From positions 62,001 to 126,000 of the forward strand of contig JAXHMK010000009.1 of the NCBI GenBank assembly GCA_034521495.1: a DNA stretch of 64,000 bases, written 5' to 3'. The stretch's first letter is position 1. Each line of letters starts with the position of its first letter. The DNA comes from Balneolaceae bacterium (GTDB lineage: Bacteria; Bacteroidota; Rhodothermia; Balneolales; Balneolaceae). The notes beneath the pieces were generated by a model. That model saw only the letters and a list, made by a program, of their open reading frames with translations. It searched no databases and was not told where the DNA came from. The translations under genes were made by a program, and so were the position numbers. Shown here in pieces: positions 1 to 7,860 of this stretch.

Positions 1-282
1 AGCCAAACAACCGAAGATCGCCGCCATTCCCGAACCCGTGGCCACACCTGCTTCTGCTCCTTCCAGCTTGCACATTTTCCTGATAAATTCATCCGTATTG
101 GGATTGGAGTAACGGCTGTACACATTTCCCTCAACCTCTTTGGCAAACAGTGCACGGGCATGCTCGGCAGATTCGAAGGTGAAACTGGAGGTCATGTATA
201 ACGGAGTGGAATGCTCACGTTCACCGGTTGTTTCGGTTTGTGTTCGAATCGCTTCAGTTTCGAAATTTTTCTTTTTTGACAT
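1..282 (-). CDS. metZ: O-succinylhomoserine sulfhydrylase, N-terminal part (partial)
   Basis: This is the first 94 codons of a gene that runs off the left edge. The ATG is at 282 and the predicted start is MSKKKNFETEAIRTQTE. Segments such as TPLYMTSSFTFESAE, GNVYSRYSNPNT and LEGAEAGVATGSGMAAI are characteristic of the Cys/Met-metabolism PLP enzymes and match the MetZ branch best. That enzyme makes homocysteine from activated homoserine and sulfide. The PLP lysine lies outside the window, so choosing among O-succinyl- and O-acetylhomoserine sulfhydrylase and cystathionine gamma-synthase is provisional. Confidence 0.75.
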   Translation of the reverse strand, partial: MSKKKNFETEAIRTQTETTGEREHSTPLYMTSSFTFESAEHARALFAKEVEGNVYSRYSNPNTDEFIRKMCKLEGAEAGVATGSGMAAIFGCLA

Positions 283-312
283 CTTTCAGGACGCAGGGTT
301 CAGATTTTGTAC

Positions 313-395
313 AACGGGCAGCCTGCCCGTTACTGATAGATTAAAATGAGATTAATATCTAAAACAAAGATTTGGAGCCGGTCAAGCTGACCGGC
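313..395. repeat. two short perfect palindromes between metZ and osmC-like gene
   Basis: Positions 313-331 form AACGGGCAG/CTGCCCGTT and 377-395 form GCCGGTCA-AGC-TGACCGGC, an 8-bp perfect stem with a 3-base loop. Either could act as a terminator or mRNA-stabilising hairpin for the upstream minus-strand gene ending at 407. Neither is followed by a clean T-run. Confidence 0.5.
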
Positions 396-406
396 GTACT
401 AATTCC

Positions 407-823
407 TTAGTTATTAACAACCTCAAAGCTGGTCGTAATTTTCGCAGTCTTTTCCAGTGTTTTAGAGACAGAACAGTACTTATTGACTGACAAATCTATC
501 GCTCGTTCGGCTTTCTTTTCATCCACATTGCCTGTAAAAATATAGTGCATGTGAATCGCTTTAAATTCCGAGTAGGTACCAACTTTTTGGCGATCACCGG
601 TCACTTCAACGGTTATATCATCCGGGTTTTGTTTCTGTTTTTTTAGAATTCCAACAATGTCGATGGTTGAGCATCCGGCAGCCGCGGCGAGTAACATCTG
701 CATGGGGCGAAATCCGCCGTTGATCCCTCCGATATTGGCCGATCCATCCATTTGAAGGGTAGCACCGTCCTCGTTTGTTGCCTCCATGTGGACGGCATCG
801 TTAAGTCGTTTTACTTTAATCAT
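407..823 (-). CDS. OsmC/Ohr-family peroxidase-like protein
   Basis: This 138-aa protein has the OsmC fold signature. Cys51 lies in AAAAGCSTIDIV and Cys117 in VNKYCSVSKTL, the two positions of the redox-active cysteine pair that reduces organic hydroperoxides in this family. Length fits the family (about 135-145 aa). It is closest in look to the YhfA-like OsmC subgroup rather than Ohr, so its true substrate is not predictable. It is cytosolic, with no signal peptide. It lies upstream of metZ on the same strand with a 124-bp palindrome-bearing gap, so co-transcription is possible but not certain. Confidence 0.85.
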   Translation of the reverse strand: MIKVKRLNDAVHMEATNEDGATLQMDGSANIGGINGGFRPMQMLLAAAAGCSTIDIVGILKKQKQNPDDITVEVTGDRQKVGTYSEFKAIHMHYIFTGNVDEKKAERAIDLSVNKYCSVSKTLEKTAKITTSFEVVNN

Positions 824-954
824 TTTAGAAATTTGATTGCTTAATTAATACAAGTAAGAAGATAGGGATTCTTGACTTGATGATGAAAGGAGGGGATGGA
901 TTGATTTGATTCCGAGTAAACGAAGTATCAGGTTAGTTATCCGTTTTACGGGAA

Positions 955-1140
955 GCAGAGCTTCCAACTGGCTGTGCCGAAGGGGACCTTCGGCACAAGT
1001 AACCCCGGAAAGTTTAGACTTCCCCTTCCTTGTTCCGTTCTTCTGCGGAATAGGGAAGGGGATTGAGGGGATGGGTCAGAAAAACGGGAAGCGGAGCTTT
1101 TAACTGGGCGATCCGAAGGAGGATCTTCGGATCGAGTATT
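955..1140. repeat. composite palindromic intergenic repeat (family 2)
   Basis: The 335-bp gap 824-1158 holds no convincing gene. It contains nested small inverted repeats (GGAAGC-AGAGCTTCC, CCGAAGG-GGACCTTCGG, GATCCGAAG-GAGGATCTTCGGATC) around a stretch rich in AGGGAAGGGGA. Related composite elements occur at about 15402-15533, 16570-16660 and 10735-10795. Read as a dispersed non-coding repeat. A 69-aa reading frame across it is a by-product. Confidence 0.6.
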
Positions 1141-1158
1141 AAACGAGTAGCTCAAGTG

Positions 1159-2205
1159 TTAAGTAGTTGTCCCACCACAGCTGCTGCCGGCTCCGGCTGT
1201 GCATCCAAAGCAATGCTGATTGGTTTTGATTTCACGATCATTGAGGCTTTCCAAATCCCAATCTTTGATGTGCTGTGGAGAACCATCCTCGGTTTTCATC
1301 TTCAGCATCTGGTTGAAATCGCAATCGTAGAGAGTTCCGTCCCAGCCGATGGAGATCGTATTTCTGCACATTACACCTTCGGCTGCAGCAGGATTGAATG
1401 ATGTGACAAGTTTCTCCATATATTCATCCAAATTCCCGCTTGTGACGAGGAAATTCAGATACCGGCTGATCGGCAGGTTCGTAATTGTAAACAGATCATT
1501 AAATACTATTCCATGATCTTTCCATAAACGATCTTTGTATTGCTGTTTGAGTGATTTCTGGTCACCCGGGAGAAATGCCCCCACGGGATTGTAGACAAGA
1601 TTTAATTCTAAACCGGTATCCTCTTTCCCGTATCCTATCTCATTCAGAATTTTCAGCACCTTCATCGATTTATCGTAGGTGCCTTCACCGCGCTGGGCAT
1701 CGGTTCTTCTTTTGTTATAAAATGGAAGAGAGCAGGTAATCTCCACACCACGATCTGCCATAAACTGCGGCAGATCCTCAAACTTTCGTGTATCCAAAAT
1801 GGTGAGATTCGAGCGGACAATAATATGTTTATCCAGTTTCGATGCCTCATCCACAAACCACCGGAAGTGGGGATTCATCTCGGGAGCTCCACCGGTCAAA
1901 TCAACTGTTTCGATATCAGAATGTTTGAGAGCTTCGAGGCAGTATTCAAGCGTCTCTTTGGTCATGATCTCCTCCCGATCCGGCCCGGCATCCACATGGC
2001 AGTGTTTGCAGGTCATATTACACATGTACCCAACATTTATCTGGAAGATCTCAATACCGGTCGGTTTCAGAGGATATAACCCGATATCATTCAATTTCGA
2101 TTCAAACTTTTCCAGCCGTTTTACCTTTTCAGTTTGATTGTTGATGATGTCAAGCTGGACTTCCGGATCAGCAAGAGAATGGCTTTGTGCAATAAGAGAC
2201 TTCAT
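1159..2205 (-). CDS. arsS: arsenosugar biosynthesis radical SAM protein ArsS
   Basis: This 348-aa protein has a radical-SAM CX3CX2C cluster at Cys62/Cys66/Cys69 (GYMCNMTCKHCHVDAG), a typical SAM-binding LTGGAPEMNP motif, and the diagnostic C-terminal tail HCFGCTAGAGSSCGG with Cys332, Cys335 and Cys343. This combination is the ArsS/DUF3641 family. In characterised members it helps join a 5'-deoxyadenosyl group to dimethylated arsenic, a step towards arsenosugars. It is cytosolic. An AhpD-like gene 78 bp upstream on the same strand is the usual partner, which supports the assignment. No ArsM methyltransferase is in the window, so the rest of the pathway must be elsewhere or absent. Confidence 0.9.
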   Translation of the reverse strand: MKSLIAQSHSLADPEVQLDIINNQTEKVKRLEKFESKLNDIGLYPLKPTGIEIFQINVGYMCNMTCKHCHVDAGPDREEIMTKETLEYCLEALKHSDIETVDLTGGAPEMNPHFRWFVDEASKLDKHIIVRSNLTILDTRKFEDLPQFMADRGVEITCSLPFYNKRRTDAQRGEGTYDKSMKVLKILNEIGYGKEDTGLELNLVYNPVGAFLPGDQKSLKQQYKDRLWKDHGIVFNDLFTITNLPISRYLNFLVTSGNLDEYMEKLVTSFNPAAAEGVMCRNTISIGWDGTLYDCDFNQMLKMKTEDGSPQHIKDWDLESLNDREIKTNQHCFGCTAGAGSSCGGTTT

Positions 2206-2283
2206 ATATTGGACTGTGCAGATTACTATTTTGGATTATAATACATGCTCAATTATGTATAGATGCGTACAGATCTTAATATC

Positions 2284-2619
2284 TTACATCGATAACTTTT
2301 TAACTTTGTTCATCATCTGTACGCCGTGAACGAGAGATGCACCTCCCCGGATTGCAGTGGCAACATGAACAGCTTCCATCATCTGTTCTTCCGAGCAGCC
2401 CTCTTGGAGTGTCTCATCTGTGTAGGCATCGATACAGTAGGGGCATTGGATAACGTGAGCAACAGCAAGTGCAATTAATGCTTTTTCGCGCTTCGTAAGA
2501 GCGCCTTCCTCAAAAACAGAACCATAGTACTCGAAGAATTTATCGCCTAACTCTTTTTGAAATTCAGTGACATCGCCAAATTTTTTAAGATCTTCGGGGT
2601 CGTAGTATTTCTTATCCAT
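2284..2619 (-). CDS. arsenosugar-associated AhpD/carboxymuconolactone decarboxylase-like protein
   Basis: This 111-aa all-helical CMD/AhpD-type protein has a CPYC redox motif at Cys59/Cys62. In classical AhpD the motif is CxxCxxxH. Here the third position is Tyr66 (CPYCIDAY), so the proton-relay His is missing, which suggests a specialised rather than general peroxidase role. Families of this kind are regularly found beside arsS and are named arsenosugar biosynthesis-associated peroxidase-like proteins. It is the upstream gene of the pair, probably in one transcript with arsS. No arsenic-repressor site could be recognised upstream. Confidence 0.8.
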   Translation of the reverse strand: MDKKYYDPEDLKKFGDVTEFQKELGDKFFEYYGSVFEEGALTKREKALIALAVAHVIQCPYCIDAYTDETLQEGCSEEQMMEAVHVATAIRGGASLVHGVQMMNKVKKLSM

Positions 2620-2855
2620 GTTGCTTTCTTTTTGATTTGAGTTCTGTAAATGAATACGAAATATTCACTGAATCAGATGGTAAAAATTGCCCATCAGATT
2701 CAGAATCATTCGCAGTGATGCTTAAAAGTATAAGGTAAAAATCGTTTGATTCATTCTTTGTAAAAATGAATCATAGCAAAGGCGGGCTGGAATTATATCA
2801 CAAAAGGATAAAAAGAGGAGAAAATCAGGTCAGATATTTATTGATAGTTTTCTGA

Positions 2856-3037
2856 AGATCCCTCCACTGCAACCCAAAAAGCACGGATTTCCGGTCGGGA
2901 TGACAGGGTAAGTGGTGGGTATCGGCGGCGGGCAATACGCGATGTTTTTTTCAAATACAATCTTTTATGCCCGCCGCTTCCTCAACTTTGCCGTGTCATC
3001 CCGACCAAGAGAGCGGAGCGAACGCATGGAGGGATCT
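2856..3037. repeat. 182-bp long imperfect palindrome downstream of leuB
   Basis: The outer arms are AGATCCCTCCA (2856-2866) and TGGAGGGATCT (3027-3037), a perfect inverted repeat. Nested inside are GGTCGGGATGACA with TGTCATCCCGACC, and GGCGGCGGGCA with TGCCCGCCGC. The whole could fold into one long stem. It lies just past the end of the ilv-leu operon, so it may block readthrough or 3' decay. The rest of the 537-bp gap 2620-3156 shows nothing recognisable. Confidence 0.7.
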
Positions 3038-3156
3038 CATTGATCAAAGAGATCATCTCTGCCTGCATACTACATGGATCTTGGTATTTACTCGAATGAT
3101 TTAGAACATTAAAACCAATTGGGAAAGTTGAAATGTGTTCAGTATTTCAAAATCCA

Positions 3157-4251
3157 CTATGCTTTTTCTGTCTCTTCGAGAGAGGCAATCAGTTGATCTG
3201 AAACTTCCTGGGTATTAACGAGTGTGGTTCCCGGTTCTTCATTGTAAAGATCAGCGGGTCGATACCCATCATCTAATAGTTTCAGAATGGCAGCTTCAAT
3301 TCTCTTTGCAGCTGTTTCGAGCTCAAGTGAATGCCTGCACAACAGTGCCGCAGATGCAACAGCTGCCAATGGATTAGCAACACCCTGGCCGGCAATATCA
3401 GGAGCAGACCCGTGAACCGGCTCATATAATCCGTTTTCGCCCCCTAAACTTGCAGACGGCAGCATCCCAATAGATCCTGTAAGCATGGAAGCTTCATCAC
3501 TTAAAATATCTCCGAAAAGATTTCCGGTTACAATTACATCAAACTGTTTTGGATTTCGGATGAGCTGCATGGCGGCATTATCCACCAGCATATGGCTTAG
3601 TTCTACATCCGGATAGTCTTCAGCAACCTCAAGCACTGCTTTTCTCCACAATCGTGAGCTTTCCAACACATTCATTTTATCTACAGAGCAGACTCTTTTA
3701 CCACGAAGTTTCGCTGCTTCAAATGCAATCCTGGCTACCCGCCGAACTTCGGAACGGCTGTATTTCATGGTATCAACAGAGGTGAGGTCGCCATCAATCT
3801 CTTTCGTGAATCGAGGCTGACCAAAATAGACGCCGCCGGTCAATTCACGAACGATGAGAATATCCGTTCCTTCAATCACCTCTTTTTTGAGAGTTGATGA
3901 ATTAGCCAGCGCAGAGTGGACAAAAATGGGCCGCAAATTTGCATAAACTCCCAGTTCTTTCCGGAGTTTCAATAAAGCAGCTTCCGGGCGCATGCTGGCG
4001 CTGAGGTCATCCCATTTCGGGCCGCCAACAGCACCCAGAAGCACAACTTTATGCTTTTTACAGGTTTCTAAAATTTCATCCGTTACCGGCTCACCGTGTT
4101 CATCATAGCAGGTTCCGCCAAACGGGTGTTTTGTAACATTCAGTTTGATATCGTGTTGTTCGCAAACGGTGTTTAAAACTCGCAGCGCAACTTCTGTAAC
4201 TTCTGGTCCGATTCCATCTCCGGGAAGTGCAACAATACTTACTTCTTTCAT
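3157..4251 (-). CDS. leuB: 3-isopropylmalate dehydrogenase
   Basis: This 364-aa enzyme oxidises and decarboxylates 3-isopropylmalate to 2-oxoisocaproate with NAD, the third step specific to leucine. Because cimA is in the same operon, it probably also handles citramalate-derived 3-methylmalate for isoleucine. Family signatures include the start VALPGDGIGPEV, LLGAVGGPKWD, the substrate-binding RELTGGVYFG and the metal-site region GDILSDEASML. Length is normal for LeuB. It is the last gene of the operon. Its ATG overlaps the leuD stop by 4 bp (ATGA), indicating translational coupling. A long palindrome at 2856-3037 follows. Confidence 0.97.
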   Translation of the reverse strand: MKEVSIVALPGDGIGPEVTEVALRVLNTVCEQHDIKLNVTKHPFGGTCYDEHGEPVTDEILETCKKHKVVLLGAVGGPKWDDLSASMRPEAALLKLRKELGVYANLRPIFVHSALANSSTLKKEVIEGTDILIVRELTGGVYFGQPRFTKEIDGDLTSVDTMKYSRSEVRRVARIAFEAAKLRGKRVCSVDKMNVLESSRLWRKAVLEVAEDYPDVELSHMLVDNAAMQLIRNPKQFDVIVTGNLFGDILSDEASMLTGSIGMLPSASLGGENGLYEPVHGSAPDIAGQGVANPLAAVASAALLCRHSLELETAAKRIEAAILKLLDDGYRPADLYNEEPGTTLVNTQEVSDQLIASLEETEKA

Positions 4252-4826
4252 GCTTTTTCTATCATTCCGTTTTGTCGGGCATACTCAAAGATTCCGCCGG
4301 CGTGAACAATGTCGGCCACGCTGCCCAAAGGTTTGATTTTATATGTCTTGTTTTGGGTATGATTGATCAGTTCATGATTCTCTTGATCAATCTCCAATTC
4401 ATCTCCTGTGTGAACTTCTTTGCTGAGGTCCTTTAAGCTCTCGAAGGGGATCAAGAAGCCACCGTCAACAGAGTTTCGATAAAATATGCGTGCAAAAGAT
4501 GGAGAAATGATCGCTTCAATTCCTGCAATTTCAAGAGATGCCGGTGCGTGTTCACGTGATGAACCACATCCAAAATTATCACTTGCTACAATTATTTTGA
4601 ATTCACTTTCCGTTTCTTCTCCTTTGGTAAGCGGAATATTTCCCTCTGGCAATCCTGATTCTTCAAGGGGAACACCGGAGAGTGCATATTTTCCGTATAA
4701 TTTTCGTTCTTCCGGATCATCCAAACTGTACACAAGATGTGCAGCCGGTATAATCTGGTCGGTATCTATATTCTTTCCCAAAACAAAGGCTTTTCCTTTG
4801 ATCGGTTGCTGTGATTCGTTGCTCAT
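4248..4826 (-). CDS. leuD: 3-isopropylmalate dehydratase small subunit
   Basis: This 192-aa swivel-domain subunit pairs with LeuC to isomerise 2-isopropylmalate to 3-isopropylmalate. Motifs include GKNIDTDQIIPAAHL, NFGCGSSREHAP and FARIFYRNSVDGG. The frame stays open upstream to 4928, but that stretch reads through a palindromic repeat. The ATG at 4826 (MSNESQQPIKGKAF) gives the family's normal length and N-terminus, so it was chosen. There is a 4-bp overlap with leuB downstream and a 189-bp gap with a palindromic element to leuC upstream. Confidence 0.96.
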   Translation of the reverse strand: MSNESQQPIKGKAFVLGKNIDTDQIIPAAHLVYSLDDPEERKLYGKYALSGVPLEESGLPEGNIPLTKGEETESEFKIIVASDNFGCGSSREHAPASLEIAGIEAIISPSFARIFYRNSVDGGFLIPFESLKDLSKEVHTGDELEIDQENHELINHTQNKTYKIKPLGSVADIVHAGGIFEYARQNGMIEKA

Positions 4827-4862
4827 TTTATTGAGTAAATATTTTTTCTGTTTATAATTAAT

Positions 4863-4980
4863 CCCCCTTCGAAGGGGGGATGGGCAAACGCGTTGAGCGT
4901 TTGCTCTGGGGGGATGTTCAAACGTCATACAGTGAACACCCCTCCCCGCCTAAAGGCGATACTCCCCTCAAGGGGAGATT
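4863..4980. repeat. operon-junction palindromic element (family P1), leuC-leuD gap
   Basis: The left arm is CCCCCTTCGAAGGGGGG, the internal hairpin GCAAACGCGTTGAGCGTTTGC, then ACACCCCTCC, and the right arm ACTCCCCTCAAGGGGAGATT. It is one of seven related elements in the window (see 6374, 7734, 9485, 10655, 22902 and 48391). Confidence 0.85.
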
Positions 4981-5015
4981 TTAGAATCTCATGTCTCAAA
5001 TCTCAAGACTCACAT

Positions 5016-6329
5016 CTATATAACTGTTTCCTGGATAAATACCCGAGGATCAGTAATCACACCTGTAACTGCTGATGCAGCAACGGTATATGGCGATGCG
5101 AGATAGACAGATGACTGTTTGGATCCCATTCGGCCGGGGTAATTCCGGTTGGTGGATGAGATACAAACTTCTGTGTCTTGAAGTCGGCCGAATGTATCAG
5201 ATGGCCCGCCCAAACATGCTGCACATGAGGCGTTTCCGATCTTACAACCCGCTTCTTTGAAGATTTCAATGAGCGGAGTTCCAAACAGCGTTTCAGTTTC
5301 CAGGCCTTTAGCAATTTCTGTTGTGGCTGGAACAATGTAAGTATCAATTTTCAATTCGTTGCCGCGAATAATCTCTGCAGCAGCTTTAAAGTCAGATAAT
5401 TTTCCACCGGTACAAGAACCAATATAGGCCCTGTCGAGTGGAGTGCCTTCAACCTCTTCAGCCGTTGCTTTGTTATCCGGACTGTGTGGTTTTGCAACCA
5501 TCGGAACAATCTCTTCCAGGTTGTAAAAATGTTCGCTGAAATACTCCGCATCCGGATCACTGTACACACATTCGTATGGTTGATCCGTTCTGGATTTCAC
5601 ATACTCTTCTGTGATTTCATCCGGTTCAACAACACCATTTTTTCCACCGGCTTCAATCGCCATGTTGGTCAGGGTCATTCGGTCTTCCATGGTGAGAGCT
5701 TTGATACCCGGTCCGGCAAATTCCATCGCCCGGTAGGTGGCTCCATCTGTTCCAATATCACCGATAATTTTCAGGATAACATCTTTGGCCATCAAATAGG
5801 GCGGAAGAGATGTTCCTTCAAATACAAAACGCATCGTTTCGGGCACTTTTACCCAAAGCTTTCCGGTTCCCATAATAAATGCTGCATCCGTATTTCCGAT
5901 ACCGGTTGCAAACTGGCCAAAAGCTCCGGCCGTACAGGTATGAGAATCAGTTCCAAAAAGAACTTCTCCAGGCCGCGTAAAACCTTCTTCGGGAAGAGCT
6001 ACGTGGCAAACACCCTTGTACCGTTCAGATCCTACATCATAGAAATAGGGCAGATCCTGGTCCGCAGCAAAAGCGCGAAGAATGTCCACATTTCGGTTAG
6101 CATATTTATCACTGGTAAAAATGTAATGGTCGGGGAGTATTACGAGTTTCTCTTTATCCCAGACCCGGGCATTTTCACCAAATTCTTTATTAAAAATTCC
6201 AATTGCCGGCGGTCCGCAGACGTCGTGGGTCATCAGGACATCAACGTCCACCCATACACTTTCGCCCGGAGAGACATGATCTCTTCCACTGTGATTGGCG
6301 ATGATTTTTTCTGTAAGCGTCATTCCCAT
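5016..6329 (-). CDS. leuC: 3-isopropylmalate dehydratase large subunit
   Basis: This 437-aa aconitase-type subunit carries the 4Fe-4S cluster. Predicted ligands are Cys306 (GSCTGGKLSDF) and Cys369/Cys372 (NASCAACLGG). It also has the HTC motif region LFGTDSHTCTAGAFG and NYPGRMGS near the C-terminus. Its length and sequence style resemble the shorter archaeal/HacA-like LeuC group rather than the 466-aa enterobacterial enzyme. With LeuD it performs the isopropylmalate isomerisation and probably the parallel citramalate isomerisation. Two in-frame ATGs, at 6329 and 6323, are equally possible starts. Confidence 0.96.
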   Translation of the reverse strand: MGMTLTEKIIANHSGRDHVSPGESVWVDVDVLMTHDVCGPPAIGIFNKEFGENARVWDKEKLVILPDHYIFTSDKYANRNVDILRAFAADQDLPYFYDVGSERYKGVCHVALPEEGFTRPGEVLFGTDSHTCTAGAFGQFATGIGNTDAAFIMGTGKLWVKVPETMRFVFEGTSLPPYLMAKDVILKIIGDIGTDGATYRAMEFAGPGIKALTMEDRMTLTNMAIEAGGKNGVVEPDEITEEYVKSRTDQPYECVYSDPDAEYFSEHFYNLEEIVPMVAKPHSPDNKATAEEVEGTPLDRAYIGSCTGGKLSDFKAAAEIIRGNELKIDTYIVPATTEIAKGLETETLFGTPLIEIFKEAGCKIGNASCAACLGGPSDTFGRLQDTEVCISSTNRNYPGRMGSKQSSVYLASPYTVAASAVTGVITDPRVFIQETVI

Positions 6330-6373
6330 AATTCAGGAGTTGTTCTTTAGTGTTAATAATTAAAAAGTTAGAA

Positions 6374-6504
6374 TTCCCCTTCGAAGGGGGAAGAATCAAC
6401 AAAGTTGATTAGGGGGATGACTCGTAGCGTAACAGCTATGAGAACACACCCCTGATAGCTTCGCTAAACGCTACGCTATCTGTCCCCTCTCAAGAGGGGA
6501 GATT
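6374..6504. repeat. operon-junction palindromic element (family P1), leuA-leuC gap
   Basis: The left arm is TCCCCTTCGAAGGGGGA and the first internal hairpin AATCAACAAAGTTGATT. A second hairpin has GCGTAGCGTT-like arms, and the right arm is TCCCCTCTCAAGAGGGGAGA. It shares the AATCAAC/GTTGATT subtype with the 9485 copy. Confidence 0.85.
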
Positions 6505-6506
6505 TA

Positions 6507-7700
6507 TTACCCTTCAGCCGCTACCGACTGATCGGGTGTTTGTTTTGTATATTTTGTGTTTGCCATCAATTCAATCAGATCTTCATCACTCACCACTTTC
6601 TGTTCATCCGCCAGTTTAGTGACCATGATGTACACTTTATTCAGATCTTCTTTGCTGAGGTGATACCCAAGTTCTTCCAGTTTTTTGCCGAGGGCAAAAC
6701 GGCCGGAGTGCTTTCCGATTACAATTTTATTTGAGGTTAACCCAACAGAATCAGGCGTCATAATTTCATACGTCAAGGGATTCTTCAGGACACCATGCTG
6801 ATGTATTCCTGCTTCGTGCGCAAACGCATTATCACCTACAATTGCCTTGTTGGGCTGAACACCTTTGCCGGTGATCTGTGAAAGCAACTGGCTGGACGGA
6901 TAGATTTCCCGCGTGTTGATTCCTGTTGTATAGTTCATGTTATTTTTACGGGTTTCAATCGCCATTACAACTTCTTCTAAAGATGCGTTACCGGCCCGCT
7001 CACCAATTCCATTGACGGTACATTCAATCTGTCGGGCTCCGTTTCGAACAGCCATCAGTGAATTTGCAACAGCTAATCCCAAATCGTTGTGGCAATGCAC
7101 GCTGATGGTAGCCTGGTCGATATTCGGAATGTTATCATGCAATGTTTTGATCAGATCGGCATATTCCCAGGGAAGGCCATATCCAACTGTATCGGGTATA
7201 TTAATGGTGGTGGCACCGGCTTCAATGACGGCCGTGAAAATTTCAATCAGGAATTCAGGATCGCTTCTTGATGCATCCTCTGCCGAGAATTCAATATCAT
7301 CATAATATGATTTCGAAAACTTCACGGCATTAACGGCAGACTCCAGAACCTCCTCGCGGCTCAAATGAAGCTTATGCTGCAGGTGAATGTCGCTTGTTGC
7401 GATAAATGTGTGAATCCGTGGTTTTGCTGCGTGTTCGAGAGAGGAAACCGCCCGTTCTAAATCTACCTGTCGGGTTCTGCAAAGAGCAGCCACCGTACTT
7501 TTTTTGATGGTCTTTCCAATCTCTTTCACGGTTTCGTAATCACCGTCTGATGCGATTGGGAAGCCGGCCTCAATCACATCAACACCCAGCTTTTCGAGCT
7601 GTAGAGCAAGACGAAGCTTTTCGGGCTTGTTCATGCTATATCCCGGCGACTGTTCGCCGTCTCGAAGGGTTGTATCAAAGATGGTAATGTGATTGTCCAT
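6507..7700 (-). CDS. leuA: 2-isopropylmalate synthase, short form
   Basis: This 397-aa protein condenses acetyl-CoA with 2-oxoisovalerate, the committing step of leucine synthesis. The TIM-barrel start is [13 protein letters not shown], with metal-ligand Asp14. Other motifs are [27 protein letters not shown] and the communication region [14 protein letters not shown] followed by IGKHSGR. It ends about 110-120 residues earlier than enterobacterial LeuA (about 520 aa). The C-terminal LeuA-dimer domain that binds leucine for feedback inhibition therefore appears absent. Homocitrate synthase is a theoretical alternative, but motifs and operon context favour LeuA. Confidence 0.93.
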   Translation of the reverse strand: MDNHITIFDTTLRDGEQSPGYSMNKPEKLRLALQLEKLGVDVIEAGFPIASDGDYETVKEIGKTIKKSTVAALCRTRQVDLERAVSSLEHAAKPRIHTFIATSDIHLQHKLHLSREEVLESAVNAVKFSKSYYDDIEFSAEDASRSDPEFLIEIFTAVIEAGATTINIPDTVGYGLPWEYADLIKTLHDNIPNIDQATISVHCHNDLGLAVANSLMAVRNGARQIECTVNGIGERAGNASLEEVVMAIETRKNNMNYTTGINTREIYPSSQLLSQITGKGVQPNKAIVGDNAFAHEAGIHQHGVLKNPLTYEIMTPDSVGLTSNKIVIGKHSGRFALGKKLEELGYHLSKEDLNKVYIMVTKLADEQKVVSDEDLIELMANTKYTKQTPDQSVAAEG

Positions 7701-7733
7701 GATTTTGACTGTTCTTATGATTGTTGTTAAAAC

Positions 7734-7860
7734 TCCCCCTTTGAAGGGGGGATGACTAAGCGCGTTTAGCGGTTAGTCTGGGGGGATGTAAATTTGGCGA
7801 TCTCTGCCATCGAATCGAACACCCCTCCCGGCTATGCCGTACTCCCCTCAAGGGGAGATT
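7734..7860. repeat. operon-junction palindromic element (family P1), cimA-leuA gap
   Basis: The left arm is CCCCCTTTGAAGGGGGG, the internal hairpin ACTAAGCGCGTTTAGCGGTTAGT, then ACACCCCTCCCGG, and the right arm ACTCCCCTCAAGGGGAGATT. The right arm touches the cimA stop codon. Confidence 0.85.

Noticed and set aside
5484-6350. 288-codon open frame on the plus strand across leuC
   Set aside because: It is the antisense of a fully conserved leuC with Fe-S ligands in the other strand, and its own translation has no family resemblance.
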